A stretch of 44,762 nucleotides of DNA, from the NCBI GenBank assembly GCA_903912435.1, contig CAIWHI010000271.1:87327-132088 (forward strand). Reading direction: 5' to 3'. The stretch comes from an uncultured Bacteroidota bacterium (GTDB lineage Bacteria; Bacteroidota; Bacteroidia; Chitinophagales; Chitinophagaceae). Within the stretch, counting starts at the first letter, position 1, and each line of letters begins with the position of its first letter. The notes below the pieces were generated by a model, which searched no databases, was not told the DNA's origin, and worked only from the letters and a program-made list of their open reading frames with translations. This document shows positions 37,047 to 44,616 of this stretch, piece by piece. The translations under genes were made by a program, and so were the position numbers.

Positions 37047-38638
37047 TGAATAATCCTTCTCACAAAGTTTATGGTTGGTGGATAGGTGTAGTTGTAGACG
37101 TAAAAGATCCGTTCGAATCAGGACGTGTGAAGATCAGAGCTTACGGCTTACACGATGATAAAGTCAACATCCCCGATTCTTCTCTTCCATGGGCTCTGAC
37201 AGTTCAATCAGTCGATTCTGCTGCAATTGGCAAGATTGGTACTGCAGCTGTAGGGTTAGTTGTTGGTTCCAGGGTAATTGGTTTCTGGGCTGATGCCGAT
37301 CACCAGCTTCCAATCGTCTGGGGTTCCATCGGTAAAGCCGGTGATCCAATTGCAGGTCAGTTAGAATTCGGTGCACCAAAGGTAGATCCATTACTAGGTA
37401 GTGCACCTGCTAGATCTAAAGGTTCAATGCAGTACCCCAACAATCCATATACCTATTTGTTCGGTTCTCGTACTCCTATCTCATCGATTGATTCTGGCGC
37501 AGCTAACATCTTTAGTGTATCTGATACTACTGGTGTGAATACTTCTACAGCCGTAATGAAGGATATGAGGTTTGCTACTAATCCGACTATCGGCAATCAG
37601 TCTCCGAATAACAATTGTCCTATCAGCAAAATGCTAAGTCAGATCGATCCTCTTGGTATCAACTCATCTCTTAAGTGCTTACCATCTGCTTTCGACTTAC
37701 TCAAGGCCCTCTTAGATCTAGCTACGAATCTGTCTAAGGCTTTCATTGGTATGATAGCTGCTGCTATAAGAAATGCGATTCTAAAGTTAATGCAAAAGCT
37801 GGGCTTGCAGAAAGTTCTTACGATTCTGAACCAAGTAGCTCAGACGATTGGTAATGTTAAAGGTCTACTCGATCAACTCCTCGCTCAAGCTTGCGGCATC
37901 AATGCAATTACCATGGGCGTATTCAACACTGTGGACATGGCCCTGGCCACTGCAATGAATGCCATCAATACCGCTGCGGGTATTATCTATAGCTTCCCTG
38001 CTGCTGTTGCAAACCTCTCCGGTGATGCCGCTAGTGCGTTGCTTAACAGCGTCGTTACTTACCCGCTCGCTTCGATAGCTACTGCTTTCACCGCTGCACC
38101 TCCATCCGTTTCTACCGCTGCTCCAAGCAATTATGTTAGAAAGTATAGTTCATCTGATCAGTATCCAGGTTATATTGTATGGGTCGATCCAAACGGTAGT
38201 GGAGCTCCAGTATATACACCTAGGAATGGTGAACCTAACTTCATTTCTGCTTCTCAGCATTCTTCTTATGTAATGGAAAATGCTATCCTTGGTCCATTAG
38301 AAGCTGGTATCCTAAGCGGTAACTTAACAGGCGCTACATTCTCGACGATGCTATCCAATGCAGCACAGGCCGGTAAAGCTTTGGCAGTGTCTATGCTCTT
38401 AGGAGCCGGATTCAATTTGGCAGCTGGTCTGGCTTCTTCTGCTACTTCTGTTCCAGCGATAGCAAATGACCTGGTCAATGATAACATCATGATAGCTTCT
38501 GCAGCAAGTGTGGTACCTGATGCTACTAGAGCTGTAAATAAGTTCATACAAAACCAGGCCCTCGCAGTACAGAAGTCAATAAGAATGAGGATGATGGTAT
38601 CGAATACGCCGGTCCTACCCGGTTCTTGCACGATCTAA
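37046..38638 (+). CDS. gp5: gp5-type hub OB protein lacking lysozyme
   Basis: 530 residues. Residues 1-105 are the gp5 N-terminal OB domain (YGWWIGVVVDVKDPFESGRV, KIRAYGLHD, SSLPWALTVQSVDSA, VIGFWADADHQLPIVWGSI). T4 gp5 continues with a lysozyme and a beta-helix. Here residues 190-350 are instead Ala/Leu-rich helical (LLKALLDLATNLSKAFIGMI, IAAAIRNAI). They are followed by a D-P-N-G-S-G-x-P stretch and another helical region to the end. No lysozyme motif is visible. The spike is encoded by the next gene. Confidence 0.8.
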   Translation: MNNPSHKVYGWWIGVVVDVKDPFESGRVKIRAYGLHDDKVNIPDSSLPWALTVQSVDSAAIGKIGTAAVGLVVGSRVIGFWADADHQLPIVWGSIGKAGDPIAGQLEFGAPKVDPLLGSAPARSKGSMQYPNNPYTYLFGSRTPISSIDSGAANIFSVSDTTGVNTSTAVMKDMRFATNPTIGNQSPNNNCPISKMLSQIDPLGINSSLKCLPSAFDLLKALLDLATNLSKAFIGMIAAAIRNAILKLMQKLGLQKVLTILNQVAQTIGNVKGLLDQLLAQACGINAITMGVFNTVDMALATAMNAINTAAGIIYSFPAAVANLSGDAASALLNSVVTYPLASIATAFTAAPPSVSTAAPSNYVRKYSSSDQYPGYIVWVDPNGSGAPVYTPRNGEPNFISASQHSSYVMENAILGPLEAGILSGNLTGATFSTMLSNAAQAGKALAVSMLLGAGFNLAAGLASSATSVPAIANDLVNDNIMIASAASVVPDATRAVNKFIQNQALAVQKSIRMRMMVSNTPVLPGSCTI

Positions 38639-38647
38639 GGAAATATT

Positions 38648-39409
38648 ATGACAGACCAGCGTTACTCTAATTCTACCTTTCAAGTAGAATACCCTTACAA
38701 TAAATCTACTATCACTAGAAGCGGTCATGAAATAGACATCAATGATACACCAGGACATGAGAGTCTTAGATTCATGCATACCCGTGGCACCGGTGTAGAG
38801 ATAAATGAAACAGGTGGCTGGAGTCAGGTAGTAGCTGACAATGCAACTAATTACTTCAAGAAAGGCTTGACCGAAACGGTAGAAGGTCATAAGGACGTAA
38901 AGATTGCCGGCAACTTAAACTCTAATGTAGATAATTCCATTAATGATGTCACCGGTGGTGATAGGAATATGGCTCAGGGTGGGTCTTTGATCATTGCTAC
39001 AGGAGGTACAAGACTCGATCATGTGAGTGATGACATGACAGTAACAATCGATGGCACTCACACGGTGGCAATCGCAGGAGATGCATCTTATAGCACAACT
39101 GGCGATCATGTCAGCTTGGTAAATGGTACTAAGAAGGAGATCTTATCGGAAGTGCAAACCACTGCCACCGGTAACATAGAGATAATAAATACCGGAAATG
39201 TTTATAGAATCAAAACCGGAACATTTATAGTAGAAGCTGATGCTATCATTCTGAAGACTTCAACCGGTGGTCAAATAAGTCTTGGGGCATTGATTTCTCT
39301 GTTGGCTCCTGGAGCTGTTTCTATCACGGCTGGTCTAAGAGCTTCTATTACTGCTGCAGATGTAAGCATCACTGGTCCGGCCGGCATCAACTTGAATAAT
39401 AACTTATAA
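38648..39409 (+). CDS. Separate beta-helix spike (gp5 C-terminal-like)
   Basis: 253 residues. After an N-terminal GHEIDINDTPGHESLRFMHT segment, the type that opens VgrG/gp5 spike domains, residues 45-253 are short beta repeats (TVEGHKDVKIAGNLNSNVDN, DMTVTIDGTHTVAIAGDASY, GGQISLGALISLLAPGAVSI, ITAADVSITG). They match a triple-stranded beta-helix needle. In T4 this is the C-terminal part of gp5. AAGGAA precedes the ATG. It is followed at once by the PAAR tip gene. Confidence 0.8.
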   Translation: MTDQRYSNSTFQVEYPYNKSTITRSGHEIDINDTPGHESLRFMHTRGTGVEINETGGWSQVVADNATNYFKKGLTETVEGHKDVKIAGNLNSNVDNSINDVTGGDRNMAQGGSLIIATGGTRLDHVSDDMTVTIDGTHTVAIAGDASYSTTGDHVSLVNGTKKEILSEVQTTATGNIEIINTGNVYRIKTGTFIVEADAIILKTSTGGQISLGALISLLAPGAVSITAGLRASITAADVSITGPAGINLNNNL

Positions 39410-39675
39410 TGACACAAAAAGCCATACTTAGAGCTACAGTTGATATCACAGGTGGATTAAACCTCACTGGCTCTCCAAATGTTTTCATTAATGGTAAGCC
39501 GGTAGTCAGAGTAGGTGATCAGGTTGCGGTTTATGGCACACATGGAACAGGCATAATGGCTACCGGTTCCGGAACAGTATTCGTAAATGGACTTGCAGTA
39601 TGCAGGGTCGGTGATACTTCCACAAATGGCGGCACTGCAGTACTCGGAGCAGCTGCCACAGTCTTTACTTCATAG
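39409..39675 (+). CDS. gp5.4: PAAR-type spike tip protein
   Basis: 88 residues. The repeats NVFINGKPVVRVGDQVAVYG, HGTGIMATGSGTVFVNGLAV and CRVGDTSTNGGTAVLGAA are the PAAR signature (strand-turn repeats with I-N-G-x-x-V-x-R-V-G-D). The protein caps the beta-helix spike as a sharp cone, T4 gp5.4 in T4 terms. H44 (THGTG) and C70 could be metal ligands. Its ATG overlaps the spike stop by one base (TAATG). Confidence 0.88.
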   Translation: MTQKAILRATVDITGGLNLTGSPNVFINGKPVVRVGDQVAVYGTHGTGIMATGSGTVFVNGLAVCRVGDTSTNGGTAVLGAAATVFTS

Positions 39676-39684
39676 GAATAACCG

Positions 39685-40107
39685 ATGGCACAAAGAGCAG
39701 ACTTAATCACACAAACGACTAAGAAGCCAGACTTATTCTCTGACTTTTTAGATGACTTCTCCCCGCATCCACTTACCGGTGACATAGTCAGGGCTAGGAA
39801 TGAGAATTCGATTAGACAGTCGGTAAAGAACATTATTCTAACCAACATCGGCGAGCGTCTATTTCAGCCATTTATTGGATCTAATGTGAACTTAGCTCTG
39901 TTCGAACCAGATGATCAGGTTCTAGTGAATGAATTGATGTATCACATTCAAACCGCTATTAGTAACTATGAGCCAAGAGTTGCAATAAACAACATTGCTC
40001 TTCTACCAACTCAAGATTATAATGATATCTCTCTAAACATAGTTTACACCATAATAAACAGTCAGACTCCTCAGAATTTGAATCTCATTTTAGCTAGGGT
40101 GAGATAA
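39685..40107 (+). CDS. gp25: Baseplate wedge protein gp25
   Basis: 140 residues (T4: 132). The signature is SPHPLTGDIVRARNENSIRQ, SVKNIILTNIGERLFQPFIG, SNVNLALFEPDDQ and a C-terminal LNIVYTIINSQTPQNLNLIL. gp25 proteins share an acidic lysozyme-like fold and link the wedge core to the sheath-initiating ring. AGGA precedes the ATG by 8 nt. It is the last gene of the late plus-strand operon, followed directly by a terminator. Confidence 0.93.
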   Translation: MAQRADLITQTTKKPDLFSDFLDDFSPHPLTGDIVRARNENSIRQSVKNIILTNIGERLFQPFIGSNVNLALFEPDDQVLVNELMYHIQTAISNYEPRVAINNIALLPTQDYNDISLNIVYTIINSQTPQNLNLILARVR

Positions 40108-40110
40108 AAA

Positions 40111-40150
40111 AAGCCCGCTAGGAGTAATCCCGGCGGGCTTCTTCTTTTAT
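40111..40150. terminator. Bidirectional rho-independent terminator between gp25 and phoH
   Basis: Stem AAGCCCGC (40111-40118) / GCGGGCTT (40133-40140) with an inner GGA/TCC pairing. A T-rich tail follows on the plus strand and a T7 run on the minus strand, so it can serve both convergent operons. Confidence 0.88.
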
Positions 40151-40902
40151 GTGGTAATGTGCAATCTATCCTTCTCGATAATATAGTCTTTTACTAGATC
40201 ACTTCGAAGAATGTCGTTCTTATCAAATTCAACGAACTCGAAGCTTCTGATGTTCTTAATAATCTTCATAAAGCTAGGTAGACCGTTCTTGTCTTTTTCA
40301 TAAGTGAAGTCTGTCTGAGTGAAGTCGCCACAGAATATGATCTTACAATTTCGACCGACGCGTGTAATGACCGAGTCTAGTTCATGCAGAGTGCCGTTTT
40401 GCATTTCGTCAACTAAAATGATGCAGTCATTCAGTGTGATACCGCGGATGAACGATGTGGAGATGAACTCGATAAGCCCCCTGTTCTTTAGGGTTTCATA
40501 AGCATCTCCTCTGCCAAACAGCTCTGAACTGATAGCATAATATGGTGCTTCATATACTTTAGTCTTTTCTTTATTACTACCGGGTAAGAAACCCATGTCC
40601 CTGGTTGGGACTACTGATCTTACGATATAAAGCTTTTTGAAGTCTTCAGAACCATTCATGATCTCATTTAAAGCAAGATACATTGAGATGAAGCTTTTAC
40701 CGGTACCAGCGATGCCATGTAGCATCAAGTGTTTATTATTCGCATAAGCATCAAATGCTAGTTTTTGGTTTTTTGTCTTTGGGTCAACTCGCTGTAGATT
40801 AAAGCTCATCTTCTCTTTAGGTGAATTTTGTCCTTTAGATTGTTTTGCTTGCTTTTGTCTTTCGACTCTTTTTTCTTTTCTCGTGGGTCTTTCAGTTGAC
40901 AT
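40147..40902 (-). CDS. phoH: PhoH-like ATPase
   Basis: 251 residues. A basic N-terminal 32 residues is followed by the PhoH domain: Walker A GIAGTGKS (63-70), RSVVPTRDMGFLPGSNKEK, a substrate-loop YYAISSELFG, SFIRGITLNDC, Walker B IILVDEMQN (161-169) and IIFCGDFTQTD. PhoH is common in marine and rhizobial myoviruses and is thought to be an RNA-related ATPase. Its role in phage is not settled. An 8-bp hairpin lies just upstream and the ribosome site is weak. Confidence 0.9.
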   Translation of the reverse strand: MSTERPTRKEKRVERQKQAKQSKGQNSPKEKMSFNLQRVDPKTKNQKLAFDAYANNKHLMLHGIAGTGKSFISMYLALNEIMNGSEDFKKLYIVRSVVPTRDMGFLPGSNKEKTKVYEAPYYAISSELFGRGDAYETLKNRGLIEFISTSFIRGITLNDCIILVDEMQNGTLHELDSVITRVGRNCKIIFCGDFTQTDFTYEKDKNGLPSFMKIIKNIRSFEFVEFDKNDILRSDLVKDYIIEKDRLHITT

Positions 40903-40907
40903 ATAGA

Positions 40908-40942
40908 CACTTTCTTGCTAGGAACGGTGTCCTTAGAAAGTG
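40908..40942 (-). other. Hairpin ahead of phoH
   Basis: CACTTTCT/AGAAAGTG pair 8 bp, with an inner TAGGA/TCCTA-like pairing, spanning the stop of the upstream gene and ending 6 nt before the phoH ATG. It could mask or limit phoH translation or pause transcription. It has no U-run. Confidence 0.5.
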
Positions 40943-41181
40943 TTAACAGTCGCTTTAGTTAAACCTTTGGAATGAGCTTTTTTAATTTCTTTGAGTCTAT
41001 CTCGAAACGCATCATCAGGCTTACGAAGACCTAAGCGAATGGAATCACCGATCGCAGGAGCACCATTGATAAGTTGTTGAATGTGTGGATTAGTCTTTAG
41101 ATACTCCTCCAGTTCTGATATAGACATGAAGAGGACCTCCTCTTCGGAAGTATTTAGGTTTTCAAAACGATAGTGAGGCAT
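40933..41181 (-). CDS. Conserved small phage protein (FmdB-like pattern)
   Basis: 82 residues. MPHYRFENLNTSEEEVLFMS, then ISELEEYLKTNPHIQQL, GAPAIGDSIRLGLRKPDDAF and FRDRLKEIKKAH resemble the small phage proteins related to the FmdB regulatory family, which open M-P-x-Y-x-F. The paired CxxC zinc motif of bacterial FmdB is absent. It often occurs beside phoH and RNase H in T4-like marine phages. Function unknown. It starts inside the previous gene's stop. Confidence 0.75.
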   Translation of the reverse strand: MPHYRFENLNTSEEEVLFMSISELEEYLKTNPHIQQLINGAPAIGDSIRLGLRKPDDAFRDRLKEIKKAHSKGLTKATVNTF

Positions 41182-41357
41182 TAGTCGTAGTCCTCTTCAA
41201 GTTCCATTAGTCGACCGATGTCCTTCGATCGAAGGACATTAGCCATTTGCTTTTGTTTGCGACGTTCTTTAACGTCTTTGTAGTCATCATGGTCGAATTC
41301 GTTGTCTTCATCATCTGCCCAGCGACCAGACTTAAAACCTTTTTTAGACTTAGACAT
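41181..41357 (-). CDS. Small charged conserved phage protein (58 aa)
   Basis: MSKSKKGFKSGRWADDEDNE, an Asp-rich middle, then VKERRKQKQMANVLRSKDIG and an acidic end. The ATG at 41357 is preferred over 41366 because it lies just after the upstream stop. The R-R-K-x-K-x-x-A-N-x-L-R-S-K pattern recurs in small T4-like phage proteins. It is probably largely disordered and nucleic-acid-binding, with no known role. Confidence 0.7.
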   Translation of the reverse strand: MSKSKKGFKSGRWADDEDNEFDHDDYKDVKERRKQKQMANVLRSKDIGRLMELEEDYD

Positions 41358-41358
41358 G

Positions 41359-41772
41359 TTATGCAATCAACCCCGGAAATGCTTTTTGTACAATGTGTTT
41401 AGTAAGACCAGCAACCGGTGAAGTCTTTTCCTTAGCTGCTAAGATGACCTTCGCATCGTTTTCATGGACGGATTCAAGAAGCTCAATAAACAACTGCTCT
41501 CGTCGTGTCTGCTTCAAAGTAGAATGACCACCTTCGATGAAAAGATACATCTTCCTAATATCAGAATGCAAGACATTATGTGTTTCTGGAGCATCGGTAG
41601 GCTTATAAGGCGGCGCGCCTTCTGGCAAGGCCCACTTAATTCGATCATCGAAAGCACCTTGCAAAATAGTAAGAAGAGCCGGGCATTGGAGCTTCTGAAG
41701 TATCAGCACCTTTCCCGCTTCGTCTGGTTGCTTAGATACTAATTTCAGAATTTCTGATACTCCGAGGTTCAT
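41359..41772 (-). CDS. Conserved phage protein, DUF6433-like
   Basis: 137 residues. KWALPEGAPPYKPTDAPETH, a RKMYLFIEGGHSTLKQTRRE, QLFIELLESVHENDAKVILA and the end AKEKTSPVAGLTKHIVQKAF give the pattern of a T4-like phage family that I associate with DUF6433. The L-P-E-G-x-P-P-Y and E-x-L-F-I-x-x-L-E-x-x-H motifs are the conserved core. Function unknown. It overlaps the RNase H gene by 4 nt and is coupled to replication genes. Confidence 0.75.
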   Translation of the reverse strand: MNLGVSEILKLVSKQPDEAGKVLILQKLQCPALLTILQGAFDDRIKWALPEGAPPYKPTDAPETHNVLHSDIRKMYLFIEGGHSTLKQTRREQLFIELLESVHENDAKVILAAKEKTSPVAGLTKHIVQKAFPGLIA

Positions 41773-42611
41773 ACGAACTCCTGCATTGATTCAATTAAGA
41801 TCTTAAGTTTGTTGTTGATGAAATAGTTTAGCAGGTCCTTAGACTTCTTACCGGCCTGTGAGTTATAGCTCTCGAGGATGTTTTCAGAGACTTCCTTCGG
41901 AATCATGGTCAGGTCGATCAGCTTCTTATTACGCATGTAGTTACGCGAGACCTCAGCGGTCATGGCAGCACCACCTAGCAATACATCCAACTTCTTCTGA
42001 GTCAATGGTTTCTGGCGTTCACCAACCACGAAGCAATTGTCAGCTGACAGGACATTGGGAATACCATCGCCAGTATCACCCTTCATAACATGTTCATTAC
42101 GGAAAGCTACCGGATCGGGGTGACTGATATTCTTCTTGCGCACCGGATCATACTGACTAACGTTTTCATAAGTCTGAAGCTGAATGAAGTCCTTATCACC
42201 GGATAAGATCAACACAGGTTCTTTAGAAGAATAATTCATTACTAGAGTAGCAATGATGTCATCAGCTTCAGCAGTATCTACGTCAATGACTCGATATGGA
42301 AAGAACTCCTTAAGCTCTGCACGGATCTTATTCATGCATTCAAAGATGGCAGTCCAATTAAGTTCAGAGTTAGCCTGATTCTTCTTACGATTTGCCTTGT
42401 AGTAAGGAAAAAGCTTGCGGCGCCAGTAATTCTTGTTGTCACAAGCGATAATCATCTCACCGTATTTGTCACCAAACTTTTGGCGGTATCCACGGATCGA
42501 ATTAAGAACCATATGGCGAACCATATTCTCTTCGATGGCCGAATCTGTATGATTCCCAAGCTGGACCATGATGTTAGAGATCATCACTTGGGAAAGGTCC
42601 ACAATCATCAT
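41769..42611 (-). CDS. rnh: RNase H / 5' nuclease (T4 rnh family)
   Basis: 280 residues (T4: 305). FEN-type acidic sites are visible: D5 in MMIVDLSQ, D58 in IIACDNKNYWRR, E115/D117/D118 in DTAEADDIIATL, D139/D141 in LSGDKDF, and D179/D182 in GDTGDGIPN followed by the helix-hairpin-helix region. The bridge region has RRKLFPYYKANR. It removes RNA primers and flaps on the lagging strand. It begins directly after the stop of the 131-residue gene. Confidence 0.93.
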   Translation of the reverse strand: MMIVDLSQVMISNIMVQLGNHTDSAIEENMVRHMVLNSIRGYRQKFGDKYGEMIIACDNKNYWRRKLFPYYKANRKKNQANSELNWTAIFECMNKIRAELKEFFPYRVIDVDTAEADDIIATLVMNYSSKEPVLILSGDKDFIQLQTYENVSQYDPVRKKNISHPDPVAFRNEHVMKGDTGDGIPNVLSADNCFVVGERQKPLTQKKLDVLLGGAAMTAEVSRNYMRNKKLIDLTMIPKEVSENILESYNSQAGKKSKDLLNYFINNKLKILIESMQEFV

Positions 42612-43007
42612 TTAAGTATTGCTTTCATAGGGTGTAATTACGATCTTGACTCGATCGGACATAATGAAACCGTCTTCACCATCCAACTCAAACAAAGAGC
42701 CGGCGATTAATTGAAGCGGGTGTTGGATATCATATAGCTTGCACATAAGAGACCTGATAGATTCTACCAGGAGAGCAGCATCTTTAACATAATGCTCATC
42801 GTCGATGGATGGTTCAAACCCTAAGACTTGGATCTGATTAAACAAAACGGGAATAATTGTTTCGATTGCTTCTTGTACATGATATTTCTTGAAGTCATTT
42901 AGACGTTCCTCGACTTCCTCTATCGACTGTGGAAGCGAGACGTGTTTAACATCGCCTCTACGTGGTGGAAAGTGCAGTACATTGTTTGAAATTGCTGTGT
43001 TCGACAT
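42612..43007 (-). CDS. Conserved hypothetical protein (131 aa)
   Basis: MSNTAISNNVLHFPPRRGDV and onward; a helical middle (EEVEERLNDFKKYHVQEAIE) and the C-terminal HPLQLIAGSLFELDGEDGFI are patterned as in unnamed T4-like phage proteins. The ATG lies only 5 nt downstream of a perfect -10 box, so transcripts from that promoter would be leaderless or nearly so. The late box further upstream would give a leader of about 30 nt. Function unknown. Confidence 0.7.
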   Translation of the reverse strand: MSNTAISNNVLHFPPRRGDVKHVSLPQSIEEVEERLNDFKKYHVQEAIETIIPVLFNQIQVLGFEPSIDDEHYVKDAALLVESIRSLMCKLYDIQHPLQLIAGSLFELDGEDGFIMSDRVKIVITPYESNT

Positions 43008-43011
43008 GTTT

Positions 43012-43040
43012 ATTATATAATGCTCTTCTTAAGATGTCAA
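43012..43040 (-). promoter_or_regulatory. Consensus sigma-70 promoter upstream of replication genes
   Basis: Minus strand: TTGACA (43040-43035), 17 nt, TATAAT (43017-43012), a perfect consensus. It would drive the 131-residue gene, RNase H and genes on to phoH. Confidence 0.85.
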
Positions 43041-43045
43041 TGTTT

Positions 43046-43053
43046 TATTTATA
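43046..43053 (-). promoter_or_regulatory. T4-type late box
   Basis: Perfect TATAAATA on the minus strand. It includes the TAA stop of the isomerase gene and lies 6 nt upstream of the -35 box of the sigma-70 promoter. Late read of the replication and phoH block is possible. Confidence 0.6.
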
Positions 43054-43633
43054 GCTTTAGTGAGCTTGGATCAGGTGACAAGAATTTCCTGATTTCTTGA
43101 GTTAACATATGAAGAATCATCATGTGACAATCTTCAACAACTCCATAGTTATTTGAATTGATGTGAATAATGATGTCTGCCAGATTTTCCTTAAGCACTC
43201 GACCACCATCAAAGCCAACTAAAGCAAAAGTCTTGTATCCAATTTTTTTAGCTGAAATAAGACCTTTGATGACGTTAGCAGAGTTACCACTCGAAGAAAT
43301 AGCAATAACATCTGCCTTCTTAAAGGCCAAATATTCTAACTGCCGAGAGAACAGCTTATCATAACCAATATCATTAGATATAGCTGTCATTAGAGGAGAA
43401 TTGCTACAAAGGCTAATACATGGATAACACCAGCCCAAATTGTCTTCAAAGATGCCTTTTGAGAGATCGGCCACAATATGATTAGCAATAGCAGCAGATC
43501 CACCATTACCAAAAAATATGGCCGGGCTTTGATTTTGAGCTTCATCTTGTCTGGAGATAACCTCCAGAAATTCTGCAAGCTTATCCTTATTAATTGTACC
43601 CAGTGCGTCTATAACCATTTCAAAGTAGTTCAT
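43049..43633 (-). CDS. gmhA: Sedoheptulose-7-phosphate isomerase (GmhA-like)
   Basis: 194 residues, the usual GmhA length. The SIS domain has FFGNGGSAAIANHIVADLSK (residues 40-59), with H52 and D56 at the places of the GmhA zinc ligands. It also has MTAISNDIGYDKLFSRQLEY, the phosphosugar loop AISSSGNSANVI, and the C-terminal VVEDCHMMILHML, with E and H at the last two ligand places. It converts sedoheptulose 7-phosphate to D-glycero-D-manno-heptose 7-phosphate. It overlaps the kinase by 4 nt, so the two steps are coupled. Confidence 0.88.
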   Translation of the reverse strand: MNYFEMVIDALGTINKDKLAEFLEVISRQDEAQNQSPAIFFGNGGSAAIANHIVADLSKGIFEDNLGWCYPCISLCSNSPLMTAISNDIGYDKLFSRQLEYLAFKKADVIAISSSGNSANVIKGLISAKKIGYKTFALVGFDGGRVLKENLADIIIHINSNNYGVVEDCHMMILHMLTQEIRKFLSPDPSSLKL

Positions 43634-44616
43634 ATCTTTAGTGCCTTTGTGCCTTCATGATCAAATTGGAAATTAAAAAGTGGATAATGCGCGTTAGTCA
43701 TGATTTCTATTACAGTATTCTGAGCAGCCTTAGGAACATAGAACAACATATAACCTCCACCACCAGCACCTAATAGCTTACCACCAAGTGCACCAGACTT
43801 GATACCAAGTTCATACATCTCATCAATGTATGGATTACTAATATTAGGAGCTAGTTGTTTCTTAAGGTTCCAAGTATCGTTCAATAAAGAACCAAAGCCA
43901 TCGACGTCATGCTTCAATAGTCGTTTGAGAGCATATTCGGCAATGTCAACCATCTTAACGGTTAATTCAATTGTATCACCTTTCTTCAAATTGTCAACTT
44001 GTTTTGTTAAGATATCAGAAGTTTTTCTGGTTATATTGGTTCCAAAGCAAAGGAGATTCTTCTCAATATTAGCCGGCATCATCACCGAACCATAAGAAGA
44101 GAATGGAATACATTCTACACTATTGCCACTGAACTTGATAATATTGAATCCACCATAGGCCGCAGCATATTGGTCTTGCTTTCCAATAGGTTCTTTGCAC
44201 TTATCAATCTCAATAAGGCAAGCTAGTTCTGCAATAGCCTTCTTATTTAATTTTAATCCGGTTTGGTCAGACATCAACGCGGCTGCTAATCCTACAGTAA
44301 ATGTAGAAGAAGAGCCTAGGCCTGTTCCCTTAGTGGAAACATCGGAGAAGCTGCAGATCTCGATATGCGAATTTATCTTGAAATGCTTAAGTAGTTCTCT
44401 AACTCGGTCATGTTTGATTTCATTAACATCGGATACGGTTTCGGCTTCTGAATAAACCACTCTAATGTGAGGCAATTGTCCTCGATTGACCGCCAGATTG
44501 ATGTACTTATCAATACTAGTCGAGATGACCATACCTTCATTTTGATTGTAATATTCGGGGATATCACTTCCACCCCCAAAGAAACTTATACGTAAAGGTG
44601 TCTTAGTTACAATCAT
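43630..44616 (-). CDS. hddA: Heptose-7-phosphate kinase (HddA-like GHMP kinase)
   Basis: 328 residues. The N-terminal TKTPLRISFFGGGSDIPEYY is the GHMP sugar-kinase start. The ATP loop is GTGLGSSST (97-105), and the C-terminal GALGGKLLGAGGGGYMLFYV is GHMP motif 3. The G-G-G-S-D-x-P-x-Y-Y start and the IGKQDQYAAAYGGFN segment are typical of D-glycero-alpha-D-manno-heptose-7-phosphate kinases. It supplies the 1,7-bisphosphate toward GDP-heptose rather than ADP-heptose. Its start overlaps the glycosyltransferase stop and its end overlaps gmhA. Confidence 0.85.
   Translation of the reverse strand: MIVTKTPLRISFFGGGSDIPEYYNQNEGMVISTSIDKYINLAVNRGQLPHIRVVYSEAETVSDVNEIKHDRVRELLKHFKINSHIEICSFSDVSTKGTGLGSSSTFTVGLAAALMSDQTGLKLNKKAIAELACLIEIDKCKEPIGKQDQYAAAYGGFNIIKFSGNSVECIPFSSYGSVMMPANIEKNLLCFGTNITRKTSDILTKQVDNLKKGDTIELTVKMVDIAEYALKRLLKHDVDGFGSLLNDTWNLKKQLAPNISNPYIDEMYELGIKSGALGGKLLGAGGGGYMLFYVPKAAQNTVIEIMTNAHYPLFNFQFDHEGTKALKI

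Noticed and set aside
40908-40942. Intrinsic terminator before phoH
   Set aside because: The stem is followed by TCTATATG rather than a U-run and lies within a tightly spaced operon.
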